From Leptospira jelokensis (GTDB taxonomy: Bacteria > Spirochaetota > Leptospiria > Leptospirales > Leptospiraceae), in contig NZ_RQGH01000007.1 in assembly GCF_004769635.1 (NCBI RefSeq), positions 186,001 through 250,000 of the forward strand: a stretch of 64,000 nucleotides of DNA, written 5' to 3'. The position numbers were made by a program, and so were the translations under genes. Below, piece by piece: positions 19,866 through 28,302 of the stretch (positions within the stretch are counted from its first letter, which is position 1; each line of letters starts with the position of its first letter). Under the pieces are notes generated by a model. It was not told the DNA's origin. It did no database searches and saw nothing but the letters and a program-made list of their open reading frames with translations.

Positions 19866-21925
19866 AAGAAATCGATCGTAAAGTATGTTACATCATCTGA
19901 CAATCGAAAAGTAAAATTTTTAATTTGGTTCTTGATTTTTTCGTTTAAATCCTTTGGAGAAAGCAAAATTCCTTCCAAAAGTGTTTCTTTTAATCGGACT
20001 TCTCCGAACATTTCCTTTTCTCTGTTATGACTTTCCGTAATCCCATCGGTATAAAAAAAGAAACGATCTCCTGAGATTAGGGAATGCGAAAAACTTTCCA
20101 ACTGAACATCTTTTTTCCAACCCATGATGGGGCCTCTACCAGATAACGGATTTAAGGTGCCGTCTTTCCGATTGATATGGAAAGGACTTGGATGGCCCAT
20201 CACTGAATAAGATAACATCCGTTTTTTTAAGTCAAAATGGCTTGCGACAGCTGTGATATAGTTTTTTTCAACGACTGGTAACATTTTTGCATTTAACTCA
20301 TGTAAAAATGAGGATGGGTCTTTCAATTTTGGGGCAATTTCTAAAAAATTTACCTTTAACATGCTGGCAATCAGTGCTGCAGCAATCCCATGCCCCAATA
20401 CATCACAAAGAATGAATGTTATGCTTCCATCATCATGGATGAAAAAATCAAAGTAATCCCCACCAATTTTTTCCATTGGCATAAAAACAGATGTAACACT
20501 TAAATCTAAATGTTTGAATTCCATCGGTGGAATTAGTTTGGATTGCAAACTTGCAGCCATCAACAAATCATCATGAAGGATTTTATATTGTTTCTGAAGT
20601 TCTTGGGTACGGAGGGTGACAATCATTTCCAAGGATTCGTTTAAATTTCTTAACTCTCTTTTTGTACGAGAACTTTGGATCGCAATGGCAAGGACACCAG
20701 AAAACAAAAAAGTTAAGATTCCATATTGTGTTAAATATGCATTTTTTCCAGTGATCACATCTGTTAATACATCAGCGATTCCAAAGAAGGTTGCAACGAG
20801 TGCACCTAAAGAAACAACAATGGCTTCAGTCGATTTTTTATAATTTTTTGCCAATAGTTCTATTAAAATGGGTACTTTGATTCCAAGTAAGACATACCAA
20901 ATATAAACAAAATAAAATCTTTGGTCGGGATTCATCTCAAAAAGTTGGATGAGTGCCAGAACAGTATCGAAGAAAAAAGTTAAAAAAGCAATTTTTGTAA
21001 TCTTACGATCAAAAAGAGTATGAACAAATAACATGATAAATACGGGGAAAATAAATTGGCAAAAAAACAAAAGTCGAACAAGGATCTCGGGGTGGATTCC
21101 CAAAAAGTGGATTTTATTTAAGACAGGCAATCGCCAACAAACAAAGAAGATGGCTGTTCCGGCTAGATACAATCCCGACTTAGAGGATCGATTGAGAGCA
21201 TAACCAATCGCTTGTTGTAAAAAAATTCCAAAAAATAATGCAGCCATAACAATCTGATTCACATCTTCATAAATCATTTTGTCTTTGATTTCATTTTGTG
21301 TACCGAAGAGTGGGATGGAGCGAAACATCCCACAACGAAATTCAGATTCACGGCATTCAACAAGAACTTCCAAATGATTTTCCCCAACAACAATTAGGGA
21401 ATTTGGAATTTCATAATAACGAACCTTATGCCAATATGCGTAATAGTTCGGTGTTAAACTTCCCGTTTCACCAATTTTGATTCCATTCCAAAACGTTTGG
21501 TCTGCAGAGTGAATTCGGTCTAAATAAACTGAAACGGATGAATCAGGGAAATTTGAAATCGGTATTGTTAGGTGGTATTTTCCTCGAAGGGGTATTTGAT
21601 AACCTTGGTTCACAAGTGGAACACCTACTTGGATTTTTTTGGGGCTGAGTTCCCCTTCCAATTGGAATGTCCAACCTTCTTCCAGTGATTTGACTTCAGC
21701 TGAAACCGAAGTAAGAGCCGCACAAAGCCCCACCAGAATGAATAACAATCGGAAACAAGGTTTCTGTCCTAACCCATTTACTAGATAAGCTAGATTCCCA
21801 GTTCTTTGGCTAAGGATCCCTTGTTTTCCAAATCCAACTCGATTGTTTCTATTTCTGAGAATCACCGTGAGGATTAGATTGCCAAATCTCGGGAGTGCAA
21901 GGATTTTTTTATCTGGTAAAACCAA
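19862..21925 (-). CDS. Membrane protein with extracytoplasmic beta domain, 7TM region and SpoIIE phosphatase
   Basis: Up to 687 residues. A hydrophobic stretch near residue 60 ending SVSAE looks like a signal peptide. It is followed by a jelly-roll, galactose-binding-like domain (about 80-225), seven helices (about 235-430), a coiled linker and a SpoIIE phosphatase (about 455-685) with KIGGDYFDF, CDVLGHGIAAALIASM and FYTDGITES. The start is uncertain: the longest frame uses TTG at 21925, and the signal peptide suggests an internal TTG about 50 codons in; an ATG near 21929 is out of frame. It overlaps the following kinase by 4 bp. Same general job as the phosphatase at 4166: sensing outside, dephosphorylating a partner-switch protein inside. 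Confidence 0.8.
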   Translation of the reverse strand: MVLPDKKILALPRFGNLILTVILRNRNNRVGFGKQGILSQRTGNLAYLVNGLGQKPCFRLLFILVGLCAALTSVSAEVKSLEEGWTFQLEGELSPKKIQVGVPLVNQGYQIPLRGKYHLTIPISNFPDSSVSVYLDRIHSADQTFWNGIKIGETGSLTPNYYAYWHKVRYYEIPNSLIVVGENHLEVLVECRESEFRCGMFRSIPLFGTQNEIKDKMIYEDVNQIVMAALFFGIFLQQAIGYALNRSSKSGLYLAGTAIFFVCWRLPVLNKIHFLGIHPEILVRLLFFCQFIFPVFIMLFVHTLFDRKITKIAFLTFFFDTVLALIQLFEMNPDQRFYFVYIWYVLLGIKVPILIELLAKNYKKSTEAIVVSLGALVATFFGIADVLTDVITGKNAYLTQYGILTFLFSGVLAIAIQSSRTKRELRNLNESLEMIVTLRTQELQKQYKILHDDLLMAASLQSKLIPPMEFKHLDLSVTSVFMPMEKIGGDYFDFFIHDDGSITFILCDVLGHGIAAALIASMLKVNFLEIAPKLKDPSSFLHELNAKMLPVVEKNYITAVASHFDLKKRMLSYSVMGHPSPFHINRKDGTLNPLSGRGPIMGWKKDVQLESFSHSLISGDRFFFYTDGITESHNREKEMFGEVRLKETLLEGILLSPKDLNEKIKNQIKNFTFRLSDDVTYFTIDFL

Positions 21926-22207
21926 ACATAAAGGAGATTTTTACACTCGCTGTAAAAATCAATTTCAGGAATCATCACCTAATTTATGCTAACTATACGA
22001 TACAATTTCCAAAGCCATTGGATTCCAAAATAGCGTCATTTTTGATGCTTTGAAAAACCCATTGTTCTTTTCCCCTGGCAGAGATCCTGAGAGATCACGG
22101 ATCCAATTGCCTATGTTTTACGTAAATTCCCAATGAATTGTAGTGAAAATAGTGAATTCCATTCGAAAGGAACCGCCGATCAAAAGTTTTTCGCTTAGTT
22201 TAGCCTT

Positions 22208-22222
22208 TTAGACTTAGTCTAA
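22208..22222 (+). promoter_or_regulatory. PerR box upstream of perR
   Basis: TTAGACTTAGTCTAA is a perfect 7-1-7 palindrome, 31 bp before the perR start codon. It matches the Fur/PerR 7-1-7 operator architecture and shares the TTAGA...TCTAA core with two sites before katG at 56897-56952. A -10-like TCTAAT overlaps its right arm, which would give repression. Autoregulation of perR is the likely meaning. Confidence 0.8.
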
Positions 22223-22253
22223 TTATTGACAAATATCCAAGAGGAGGGAAATT

Positions 22254-22691
22254 GTGAACGGAATGGATCTAAGTTACCAGAAAACAAAAGAATTATTGGA
22301 ATCTCATGGGATTCGGCCTACCTCGCAACGGTTGGAAATGGCCCACCTCCTCCTTGAGAAACACCAACATTTGTTTGCGGAGGAAGTGTTCCATTTGGTA
22401 AACACCCACTTCCCACATGCATCTCGGGCGACCATTTTCAATAACCTAAAACTATTCGCTGAAAAAGGACTTCTCGGGACTTTGGAACTCAAATCGGGTG
22501 TCACACATTTCGATTCGAACACAGATGTACACCACCACGCCCTGAATGAAAATTCCGGTGAAATTGTGGACATTGAGCTGAACCAAACCTTGGAAGAAAA
22601 AGTCCTTTCCGAGCTTAAAGAAAGTTATTTTCAGAAAACTGGAAAACAACTGGAAAACGCAAAACTTGTCATTACCCTAAGAGGGAAATGA
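22254..22691 (+). CDS. perR: Peroxide-responsive repressor PerR (Fur family)
   Basis: 145 residues. A winged helix (about 20-85, PTSQRLEMAHLLL and HASRATIFNNLKLFAEKGL) is followed by the regulatory metal site HFDSNTDVHHHALNENSGE and a C-terminal dimerisation domain. It closely resembles the L. interrogans PerR as I recall it. It has no cysteine at all, so the structural CxxC zinc site of most Fur proteins is absent, as is known for Leptospira PerR. Function: iron-dependent repressor that loses DNA binding when its His ligands are oxidised by H2O2. The GTG start at 22254 has an excellent Shine-Dalgarno (GGAGGG). Its stop overlaps the next gene by 4 bp. It is preceded by its own PerR box, and katG at 57 kb carries matching sites. 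Confidence 0.92.
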   Translation: MNGMDLSYQKTKELLESHGIRPTSQRLEMAHLLLEKHQHLFAEEVFHLVNTHFPHASRATIFNNLKLFAEKGLLGTLELKSGVTHFDSNTDVHHHALNENSGEIVDIELNQTLEEKVLSELKESYFQKTGKQLENAKLVITLRGK

Positions 22692-23656
22692 AATCTCCTA
22701 CCATCGCTTTTTGTGGCATTGGTTCTGTCACAGTCACCATCTTACACGCGTTATACCAAAATGGCATCCCCTTCACCATCCTATGCCAAGACAAAACAAG
22801 GATGGAAAATTTAAAAACACCCATTCGATTCAAAGGTCCGAATCAAAAGACTACAGTTCTCAACCTTACCAATCACTTACAGATGGTCGACTCTGCCACT
22901 ATGCCCTTTGATTATATTTTCCTTGGATGTAAAAATCAATCCTTGGAAAATTACACCACGAATACAAAACACTTATTGCAAGCAGATGGAAAATGGATTT
23001 TCATTCAGAATGGTCTGCCAGAAAATCATTTTCTTTCTCTTAGAGACAAAATCATCGGTGGTGTCGTCGGTTGGAACACACAAGTCCTTTCGGATGGATC
23101 ATATTATCAATCCAATGTGGGAAGTTTGATTTTGGGTGATGCAATCGGGAAAAAACCGGATCCAAGTTGGCATCAATTCCTGGAACCTTGGATTCCAGTT
23201 GTTCTCACCGAACGTCTGCAAGGTTTTCGTTGGCACAAACTCGCAATCAATGCAATCATCAACGGTCTTGCTGCTTCAAAACAATCTAGTTTGGGGGAGT
23301 TATTTTTGAATTGGAAATCCAGAAACGAAGCCATCGAGATTCTTTCTGAAATCAAAAAAATAATGAAAAAACTACAAGTAGAAGAGGAAGTAGTCCCCGG
23401 TTCGTTTCCCATTCAAAAATTAGGTGATGGAGAAAATGCACTTCCAAAATGGATTCGCCATTTGGTTCTCATAGTCCTTGGTTTGAAATACTTTAAAATC
23501 AGAACTTCTATGGTGCAAGATTTGGATCACAAACGTAAAACAGAAATTAATTTTATCAATGGCGAAGTGATCCAAGTTGCCAAATCACTTGGTGTTCCAG
23601 TTCCTTTTAATGAAAAAGTGGTTTCGGCAGTCATCAGACTAGAAAAAAACTTTTGA
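22688..23656 (+). CDS. Ketopantoate reductase-like (PanE/ApbA) protein
   Basis: 322 residues. The N-terminal Rossmann fold starts at IAFCGIGSVTVTIL, a GxGxx form with the third Gly replaced by Thr. The conserved PanE residues QNG (in IFIQNGLPE) and the catalytic-Lys helix (FRWHKLAINAIINGLAA) are present, then an all-helical C-terminal domain ends near residue 320. True 2-dehydropantoate reductases make pantoate for CoA synthesis; many paralogues reduce other 2-oxo acids, so the substrate is open. Its ATG overlaps the perR stop (ATGA), implying coupling and PerR control. It is convergent with the HTH gene at 23675. Confidence 0.78.
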   Translation: MKSPTIAFCGIGSVTVTILHALYQNGIPFTILCQDKTRMENLKTPIRFKGPNQKTTVLNLTNHLQMVDSATMPFDYIFLGCKNQSLENYTTNTKHLLQADGKWIFIQNGLPENHFLSLRDKIIGGVVGWNTQVLSDGSYYQSNVGSLILGDAIGKKPDPSWHQFLEPWIPVVLTERLQGFRWHKLAINAIINGLAASKQSSLGELFLNWKSRNEAIEILSEIKKIMKKLQVEEEVVPGSFPIQKLGDGENALPKWIRHLVLIVLGLKYFKIRTSMVQDLDHKRKTEINFINGEVIQVAKSLGVPVPFNEKVVSAVIRLEKNF

Positions 23657-23674
23657 TACGAAGCGAATAGAAAG

Positions 23675-23989
23675 TTACTTCCCTAATTTCAATAATTCTG
23701 AAATCGAATGATTTGCTTCTAATGGATGGCGGAGTTTTTGATCGGTTTGGATGATGTACTGGTTACGCCTTCCATCTTTACTTTTTTGTAAAATGGAGGC
23801 ATCCACCAAATCCTTTACAATTGTTTGTACGGCGCGTTCCGTAATTCCAACGAGGACTGCCACATCTTTTAGGCGCATTTCTGGGTCCTTACTCAAACAA
23901 ATCAAAACATGAGAGTGATTCGATAAAAACGTCCACTGACCAATCTTTTTAGTAGCCTCTTTCGGTTTTCCTTTTTGATCTTTCATCAT
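23675..23989 (-). CDS. Small winged-helix transcriptional regulator
   Basis: 104 residues. A MarR/ArsR-like winged helix spans about residues 18-80, with a recognition helix near GITERAVQTIVKDLVDASIL and a wing around KSKDGRRNQY. There is no obvious ligand or metal site. Homologues of this size are annotated only as helix-turn-helix regulators. It lies 6 bp after the DoxX gene on the same strand, and probably regulates that gene or an unlinked target. Start ATG-ATG at 23989; either is possible. Confidence 0.75.
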   Translation of the reverse strand: MMKDQKGKPKEATKKIGQWTFLSNHSHVLICLSKDPEMRLKDVAVLVGITERAVQTIVKDLVDASILQKSKDGRRNQYIIQTDQKLRHPLEANHSISELLKLGK

Positions 23990-23995
23990 TCAGAT

Positions 23996-24391
23996 TTAAA
24001 CCTTGTGATCCATGTCTTGTTCTGAAAACTTTACATCTCTTACAGCCCAAGCCCAATAGATGAATAAAAATTGTAACGGTAACCTTGCATAAAGTGCCCA
24101 AATTGGGAAACCAAAATCTTTTCCCTCTAAAGCTTCCACCAACATATTGATATTCGCTGGGTAAATCGCAAGTAACAAGAGTATGATTCCGAAACAAGCT
24201 AATTTTCGCATACGTTCATACAAAACCAAAAGGCCTAACGTGATTTCTGAAAGTCCACTTGTGACATTTAACAATTCATGAAATGGCAAATAATCGGGCA
24301 TCATTTCCAAGTAAAATTCGGGAGAAAAAAAATGGTTTGCGCCCGCAAAAATGTAAAACAAAGCCAAAGAATAAACGAAAAACTTTTTCAT
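23996..24391 (-). CDS. DoxX-family membrane protein
   Basis: 131 residues with four predicted helices. The N-terminal signature FAGANHFFSPEFYLEMMPDY is characteristic of DoxX-like proteins. Members are found with oxidoreductases and in redox-stress settings, but the biochemical role is unclear. It forms a two-gene unit with the winged-helix gene 6 bp downstream. I take the second Met codon (24391) as start, after an in-frame GTG at 24394. Confidence 0.82.
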   Translation of the reverse strand: MKKFFVYSLALFYIFAGANHFFSPEFYLEMMPDYLPFHELLNVTSGLSEITLGLLVLYERMRKLACFGIILLLLAIYPANINMLVEALEGKDFGFPIWALYARLPLQFLFIYWAWAVRDVKFSEQDMDHKV

Positions 24392-24442
24392 CACCGAACT
24401 AAATCACAATTTTAGAAAAATTCATACTCATTTTAGAGGGGA

Positions 24443-25651
24443 TTAAGCAACAATTTGCCCTTCTTTCGATTTAAAGTGACCTAGTTTTTCCTCCAATCGT
24501 TTCCGACTTTTGATCGTAATTCGATTTGGTTCGATCACAAGGTTTGTGTCCGCTTTGAATTCATCGATACTTTCTTGTTTGAGTTTGATGATGCCACACA
24601 TATTACAAAGTTCGTCCATTTGGATATAAATGGTATGAGGGGTAGACAAACTAACATCCAAATTTCTCCCCAAACGAATGTCTTGGTCACGAATTGAATT
24701 ATACAAATAAGCATACAACCTTGTGACAGGAGTTTTTAATCTTAATATGACAAGCCTCTGGTGAGAAAACCAAATCCTTCTCGCAATGCTTTCAAAGATT
24801 TTTTGTAATAAAGAAGGGCCAACCGACTCAAATAAATTTTCAGGAGTGACTCGTAAAATCTTACTTTTGGTTTCTGTGATCGCAGAGGCCATTCTTGGTG
24901 CATTGTCAATAAGAGACATCTCACCAAAAATTTCACCTGGACCTAGGACATCGATGACGTATTCGAATCCACGAACAATTCCAAACAGTTTTACATTTCC
25001 TTCTAATACAACATAGATCTCATTACTTTTTTCACTTTCGACAAATAGGATCTCTCCCGCTTCCAAAGTGGATTGCATATTCTCCCATTGGAAAGGTTTA
25101 TAAGAAGTTCCAACAGATTTATATAATTCTAAAGCTTCGGGAACACTGTCAGTTGAGTTGTTCTCTTTTGACCATTTCAAAAATGCTTGTAACGAATAAG
25201 CGGCCAAACCTGGTTTTTGCCAAGTGAGGTATGTGCGTGCATTCTGTACCAATCTTTCTGGATGGTATTCCCTGTCGGCCGGTTTATTGGCTTTGGAAAG
25301 GTGTTTTTGTAGTGTTCTCAGTTCTCTCGAATAAAGGCCCAAGATTTTCATGGCCAACTCTTTCCGTTCTTTTAAATAAGAACCAAGGAGGCGAATGGGA
25401 ATCTGTACAAGTTCCACATCGGTATCAGCAAACAATGTAACAAGAAATCGATGTTCGGTGAGAGCAGAAACCAATCCAAAACTATCCCCTGCCTCATAAA
25501 AAGCAAGTTCGTGGTCGACCACGATATGCTCTGAATCAACGGCAACTCGCCCGGACTTTACAATGAAAAAATTTCCCGTATTAATGGAATTTTGGACAAC
25601 TATGGCTGCCCCTTTGGAATATGTTACAATTTTGATATCTTCTGCGGACAC
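24443..25651 (-). CDS. Protein with two cyclic-nucleotide-binding domains
   Basis: 402 residues. The first cNMP-binding domain (about 5-120) is divergent; the second (about 185-310) has the canonical GEIFGEMSLIDNAPRMASAI phosphate-binding cassette with the Glu and Arg that contact cAMP or cGMP. The C-terminal region (about 310-395) has no clear winged helix, although segments resemble the Crp C-terminus distantly (PHTIYIQMDELCNMCG). It could bind DNA weakly or act through partners. Start GTG at 25651, with no good ribosome binding site. It lies 41 bp after eboF on the same strand, so it could belong to the ebo transcript or be separate. Confidence 0.8.
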   Translation of the reverse strand: MSAEDIKIVTYSKGAAIVVQNSINTGNFFIVKSGRVAVDSEHIVVDHELAFYEAGDSFGLVSALTEHRFLVTLFADTDVELVQIPIRLLGSYLKERKELAMKILGLYSRELRTLQKHLSKANKPADREYHPERLVQNARTYLTWQKPGLAAYSLQAFLKWSKENNSTDSVPEALELYKSVGTSYKPFQWENMQSTLEAGEILFVESEKSNEIYVVLEGNVKLFGIVRGFEYVIDVLGPGEIFGEMSLIDNAPRMASAITETKSKILRVTPENLFESVGPSLLQKIFESIARRIWFSHQRLVILRLKTPVTRLYAYLYNSIRDQDIRLGRNLDVSLSTPHTIYIQMDELCNMCGIIKLKQESIDEFKADTNLVIEPNRITIKSRKRLEEKLGHFKSKEGQIVA

Positions 25652-25692
25652 TGTTTTAAAAAGAACGATTTCTATGGGTACGAGTCAAACAT

Positions 25693-27087
25693 TTAAATCT
25701 TCGTGGTCATCTGATCCCAAATGAAATCGTACACTTTTATAGCAGAAATTTCTTTCTTGGGAAGTGGGATTTCCGTAGATAAAATGGGGTAAAAATCAAG
25801 GTTTTCTGGGATCCTACCATGTGAACCTCTGACAAGCGTTGCATCGAGTGGGATAAAATCCATCAAATACCGAAAGCCTAGCTTTTTGCGAAGCAGGGTT
25901 AAAATCACCCTAAGTTTTGCCATTTTCTTTTTTGGATCTAAAAATAACTCAGCTGGATCATAACCTGGTTTCCTGTGGATATCCACCAAACGTGCGTAAT
26001 CTGGTGCATTTTTTTCGTCTAACCAATAGTAATAAGTAAACCAAAATCCATCTTTTGATACCAAAACTAAGTCACCGGATCGACTATGATTTAACTGAAA
26101 TCGTTTTTGTTCGTTTTTGTCTAAAACCAAATCTACACCTTTGATTTGTTTTGCGATCTGTTTTACCTTCTGGACAACGGAAGCATCTTTACAATAAATG
26201 TGAGCCACTTGGTGATCAGAAACTGAAAATGCTTTTGAAGCTCCTGGATCTAAATGTTCATACCACCGTTCTCTCCTTACTTCTAATAATTGGTTTTCAC
26301 GTAAAATCCGATTGATATGAATTGGTGTTGAAACATTTGAAATTCCATATTCAGATAAAATGACCACTTTAGTTTTTTGACTTTCATAATAGGTGATTAA
26401 TTCTTTTAAGACCTCATCCAATTCCAAAAGTTCTTTTTTTAGTTTGTTGGTATCATTTCCGTACTTTTGTAATCCGTAATCGAGGTGAGGTAAATAAACC
26501 AAACTGAGTGTTGGGTTGTATTTTCTGTCTACATAAAGAGTTGCATCTTTAATCCATTTGGTTGACTTAATATTTGTATTGGGACCCCAAAAATGAAACA
26601 AAGGGAATTGTCCGAATTTTTTTTGAAGTTCATCACGAAGTTCCGGAGGATTTGAATAACAATCAGGAGTTTTGATACCATCAGCATGATATTGTGGCCT
26701 TGGTGTAACAGAATAGTCTGCAGATGAGTACATATTGTACCACCAAAACATTTTTGCACAGGTAAAACTGGGATCTATCTTTTTTGCCCTTTCCCAAATT
26801 TTTTCACCAACCACCAAGTGATTTGATTGTTTCCAAAATTTAATCTCAGAATCGGATCGATCATACCAACCATTACCAACGATTCCATGTTCATTTGGCC
26901 ACTTCCCCGTAAGATATGTACTTTGTACACTTGTTGTGACGGCAGGTAACATTGGTTTGATGTATGTTTTGTTTCGTTTCTCTAAGTAGCCGTTTAAAAA
27001 TGGTGTGTATTGTGAAAGGATTGATTGGGATAATCCAACCACATCGATTACAACCGTTTTATGGAATTTTTGTTTTGTAGATTTCAT
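25693..27087 (-). CDS. eboF: EboF-type alkaline phosphatase / nucleotide pyrophosphatase superfamily protein
   Basis: 464 residues. The core is the type I phosphodiesterase/nucleotide pyrophosphatase fold: N-terminal VVIDVVG with the first metal Asp, the nucleophile region PAVTTSVQSTYLTGKWPNEH, a downstream ILSEYGIS segment (Glu where the usual SDHGM has Asp) and a SHG near the C terminus. No signal peptide is evident, so the protein is likely cytoplasmic. In other ebo clusters this member is the phosphatase-fold protein EboF. Last gene of the cluster, 3 bp after eboE. The substrate is unknown in all organisms to my knowledge. Confidence 0.82.
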   Translation of the reverse strand: MKSTKQKFHKTVVIDVVGLSQSILSQYTPFLNGYLEKRNKTYIKPMLPAVTTSVQSTYLTGKWPNEHGIVGNGWYDRSDSEIKFWKQSNHLVVGEKIWERAKKIDPSFTCAKMFWWYNMYSSADYSVTPRPQYHADGIKTPDCYSNPPELRDELQKKFGQFPLFHFWGPNTNIKSTKWIKDATLYVDRKYNPTLSLVYLPHLDYGLQKYGNDTNKLKKELLELDEVLKELITYYESQKTKVVILSEYGISNVSTPIHINRILRENQLLEVRRERWYEHLDPGASKAFSVSDHQVAHIYCKDASVVQKVKQIAKQIKGVDLVLDKNEQKRFQLNHSRSGDLVLVSKDGFWFTYYYWLDEKNAPDYARLVDIHRKPGYDPAELFLDPKKKMAKLRVILTLLRKKLGFRYLMDFIPLDATLVRGSHGRIPENLDFYPILSTEIPLPKKEISAIKVYDFIWDQMTTKI

Positions 27088-27090
27088 AGT

Positions 27091-28302
27091 TTATATTTGA
27101 GAATTTGATTCTAAAAATGATCTTAGCCATTTCAATTCACGGATGATGGATTTGTCAATTGGCAATTGAGAGTTCTTTGGCAAAACATTCCATGTGTATG
27201 TTTCCACTTCTAAAATATGACTCAAATGATCTTTTTTATGTTCGGTTAATACCAGTTTCAATTCTTCTTGTGTGGATAAAAATGTTCCATAAGTTTCCAA
27301 AAAAATAGGAACATGAAAATGAATCCTCCACTCATCCAACCTGTTTGCACCCGCATCCAATGCTAAATTTAAATCCCGATACGATCTCTTTTCTCCATCT
27401 TTCGTAATCGCAACAACTTGGTGGAGGTATTTTTTTTCATCAAATGGTTTTAAGGAATGTAGTAATTCCCCAACATTCTCTTGAAACTTTACCTTTAAAG
27501 CAGAACTCACTTGGATACGCCCAACTTTGATCCCTAATCGTTTTAACTCAGAAAACAGAAACGGATTCACTTCATAAGTCACTGCTAAGTGGCAAACATC
27601 GAGACAAAGTCTGATATGATTTTTGGTCTGTTCTTCTGCGGATTGGGAATCAAATCCAAATTCATCCATTAAAACAGGAAATGCAGCTGGAAGAAGATCA
27701 GAAGTATACCAAATGACCCAGTCCAAAAAGCAACCTAACATTCCATCAGGTTCTGGTTCGATATCCAAGTGTAAGGTTTTTCCTGTTGCCTTTTGGATAC
27801 GAATCAAAGTTAGGAGGGTTTGTATGATTTGTTCTGTTGATTTACTTTTACGTACATTTCGATCATTTACGTTTGTGTCGAAATATAAATATGATAGAGG
27901 TACAGTGGATACACCACCTTCTTCGTTAGCTGGTAACAACTCCATTAAGATGGTGAATAAACGTTGGGTATACTCAATTCGATTCTGATCCGACCAATCT
28001 GGTTGGTAAACAGCTTCTTTGACCACATCTGTGTGAAACCCACCATAAGGGAATCCATTGATGCCTATGACATAGAATGATTCTTGTTCCAACCAATTCT
28101 GAAATTCCAATAGTTGATTTTCTTCGATTAAAGAGAGAGAAGCTTCATTGGAAAGTCTGAGTCCAATTCCCATTGGTTGATTTGGAGAAATTTCCTTTTT
28201 AATAAGAGGCAAATGGATCCGTAATTCTTGAAAATGATCAACCCATGATTCACCAGGATGGATATTCGTACAATACGTTAGGTGACCAAATTCTGTTTTC
28301 AT
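27091..28302 (-). CDS. eboE: EboE, sugar-isomerase-like TIM barrel protein of the ebo cluster
   Basis: 403 residues. The start FGHLTYCTNIHPGESWVD, the GIGLRLS strand and the segments LHLDIEPEPDGML and LCLDVCHLAV are hallmarks of the EboE family, a xylose-isomerase-like TIM barrel. Conserved Glu, Asp and His residues at the strand ends form a putative metal site. It starts inside the eboD stop (4-bp overlap, ATGA) and is followed 3 bp later by eboF. NCBI-style naming calls it metabolite traffic protein EboE; the reaction is not known. Confidence 0.85.
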   Translation of the reverse strand: MKTEFGHLTYCTNIHPGESWVDHFQELRIHLPLIKKEISPNQPMGIGLRLSNEASLSLIEENQLLEFQNWLEQESFYVIGINGFPYGGFHTDVVKEAVYQPDWSDQNRIEYTQRLFTILMELLPANEEGGVSTVPLSYLYFDTNVNDRNVRKSKSTEQIIQTLLTLIRIQKATGKTLHLDIEPEPDGMLGCFLDWVIWYTSDLLPAAFPVLMDEFGFDSQSAEEQTKNHIRLCLDVCHLAVTYEVNPFLFSELKRLGIKVGRIQVSSALKVKFQENVGELLHSLKPFDEKKYLHQVVAITKDGEKRSYRDLNLALDAGANRLDEWRIHFHVPIFLETYGTFLSTQEELKLVLTEHKKDHLSHILEVETYTWNVLPKNSQLPIDKSIIRELKWLRSFLESNSQI

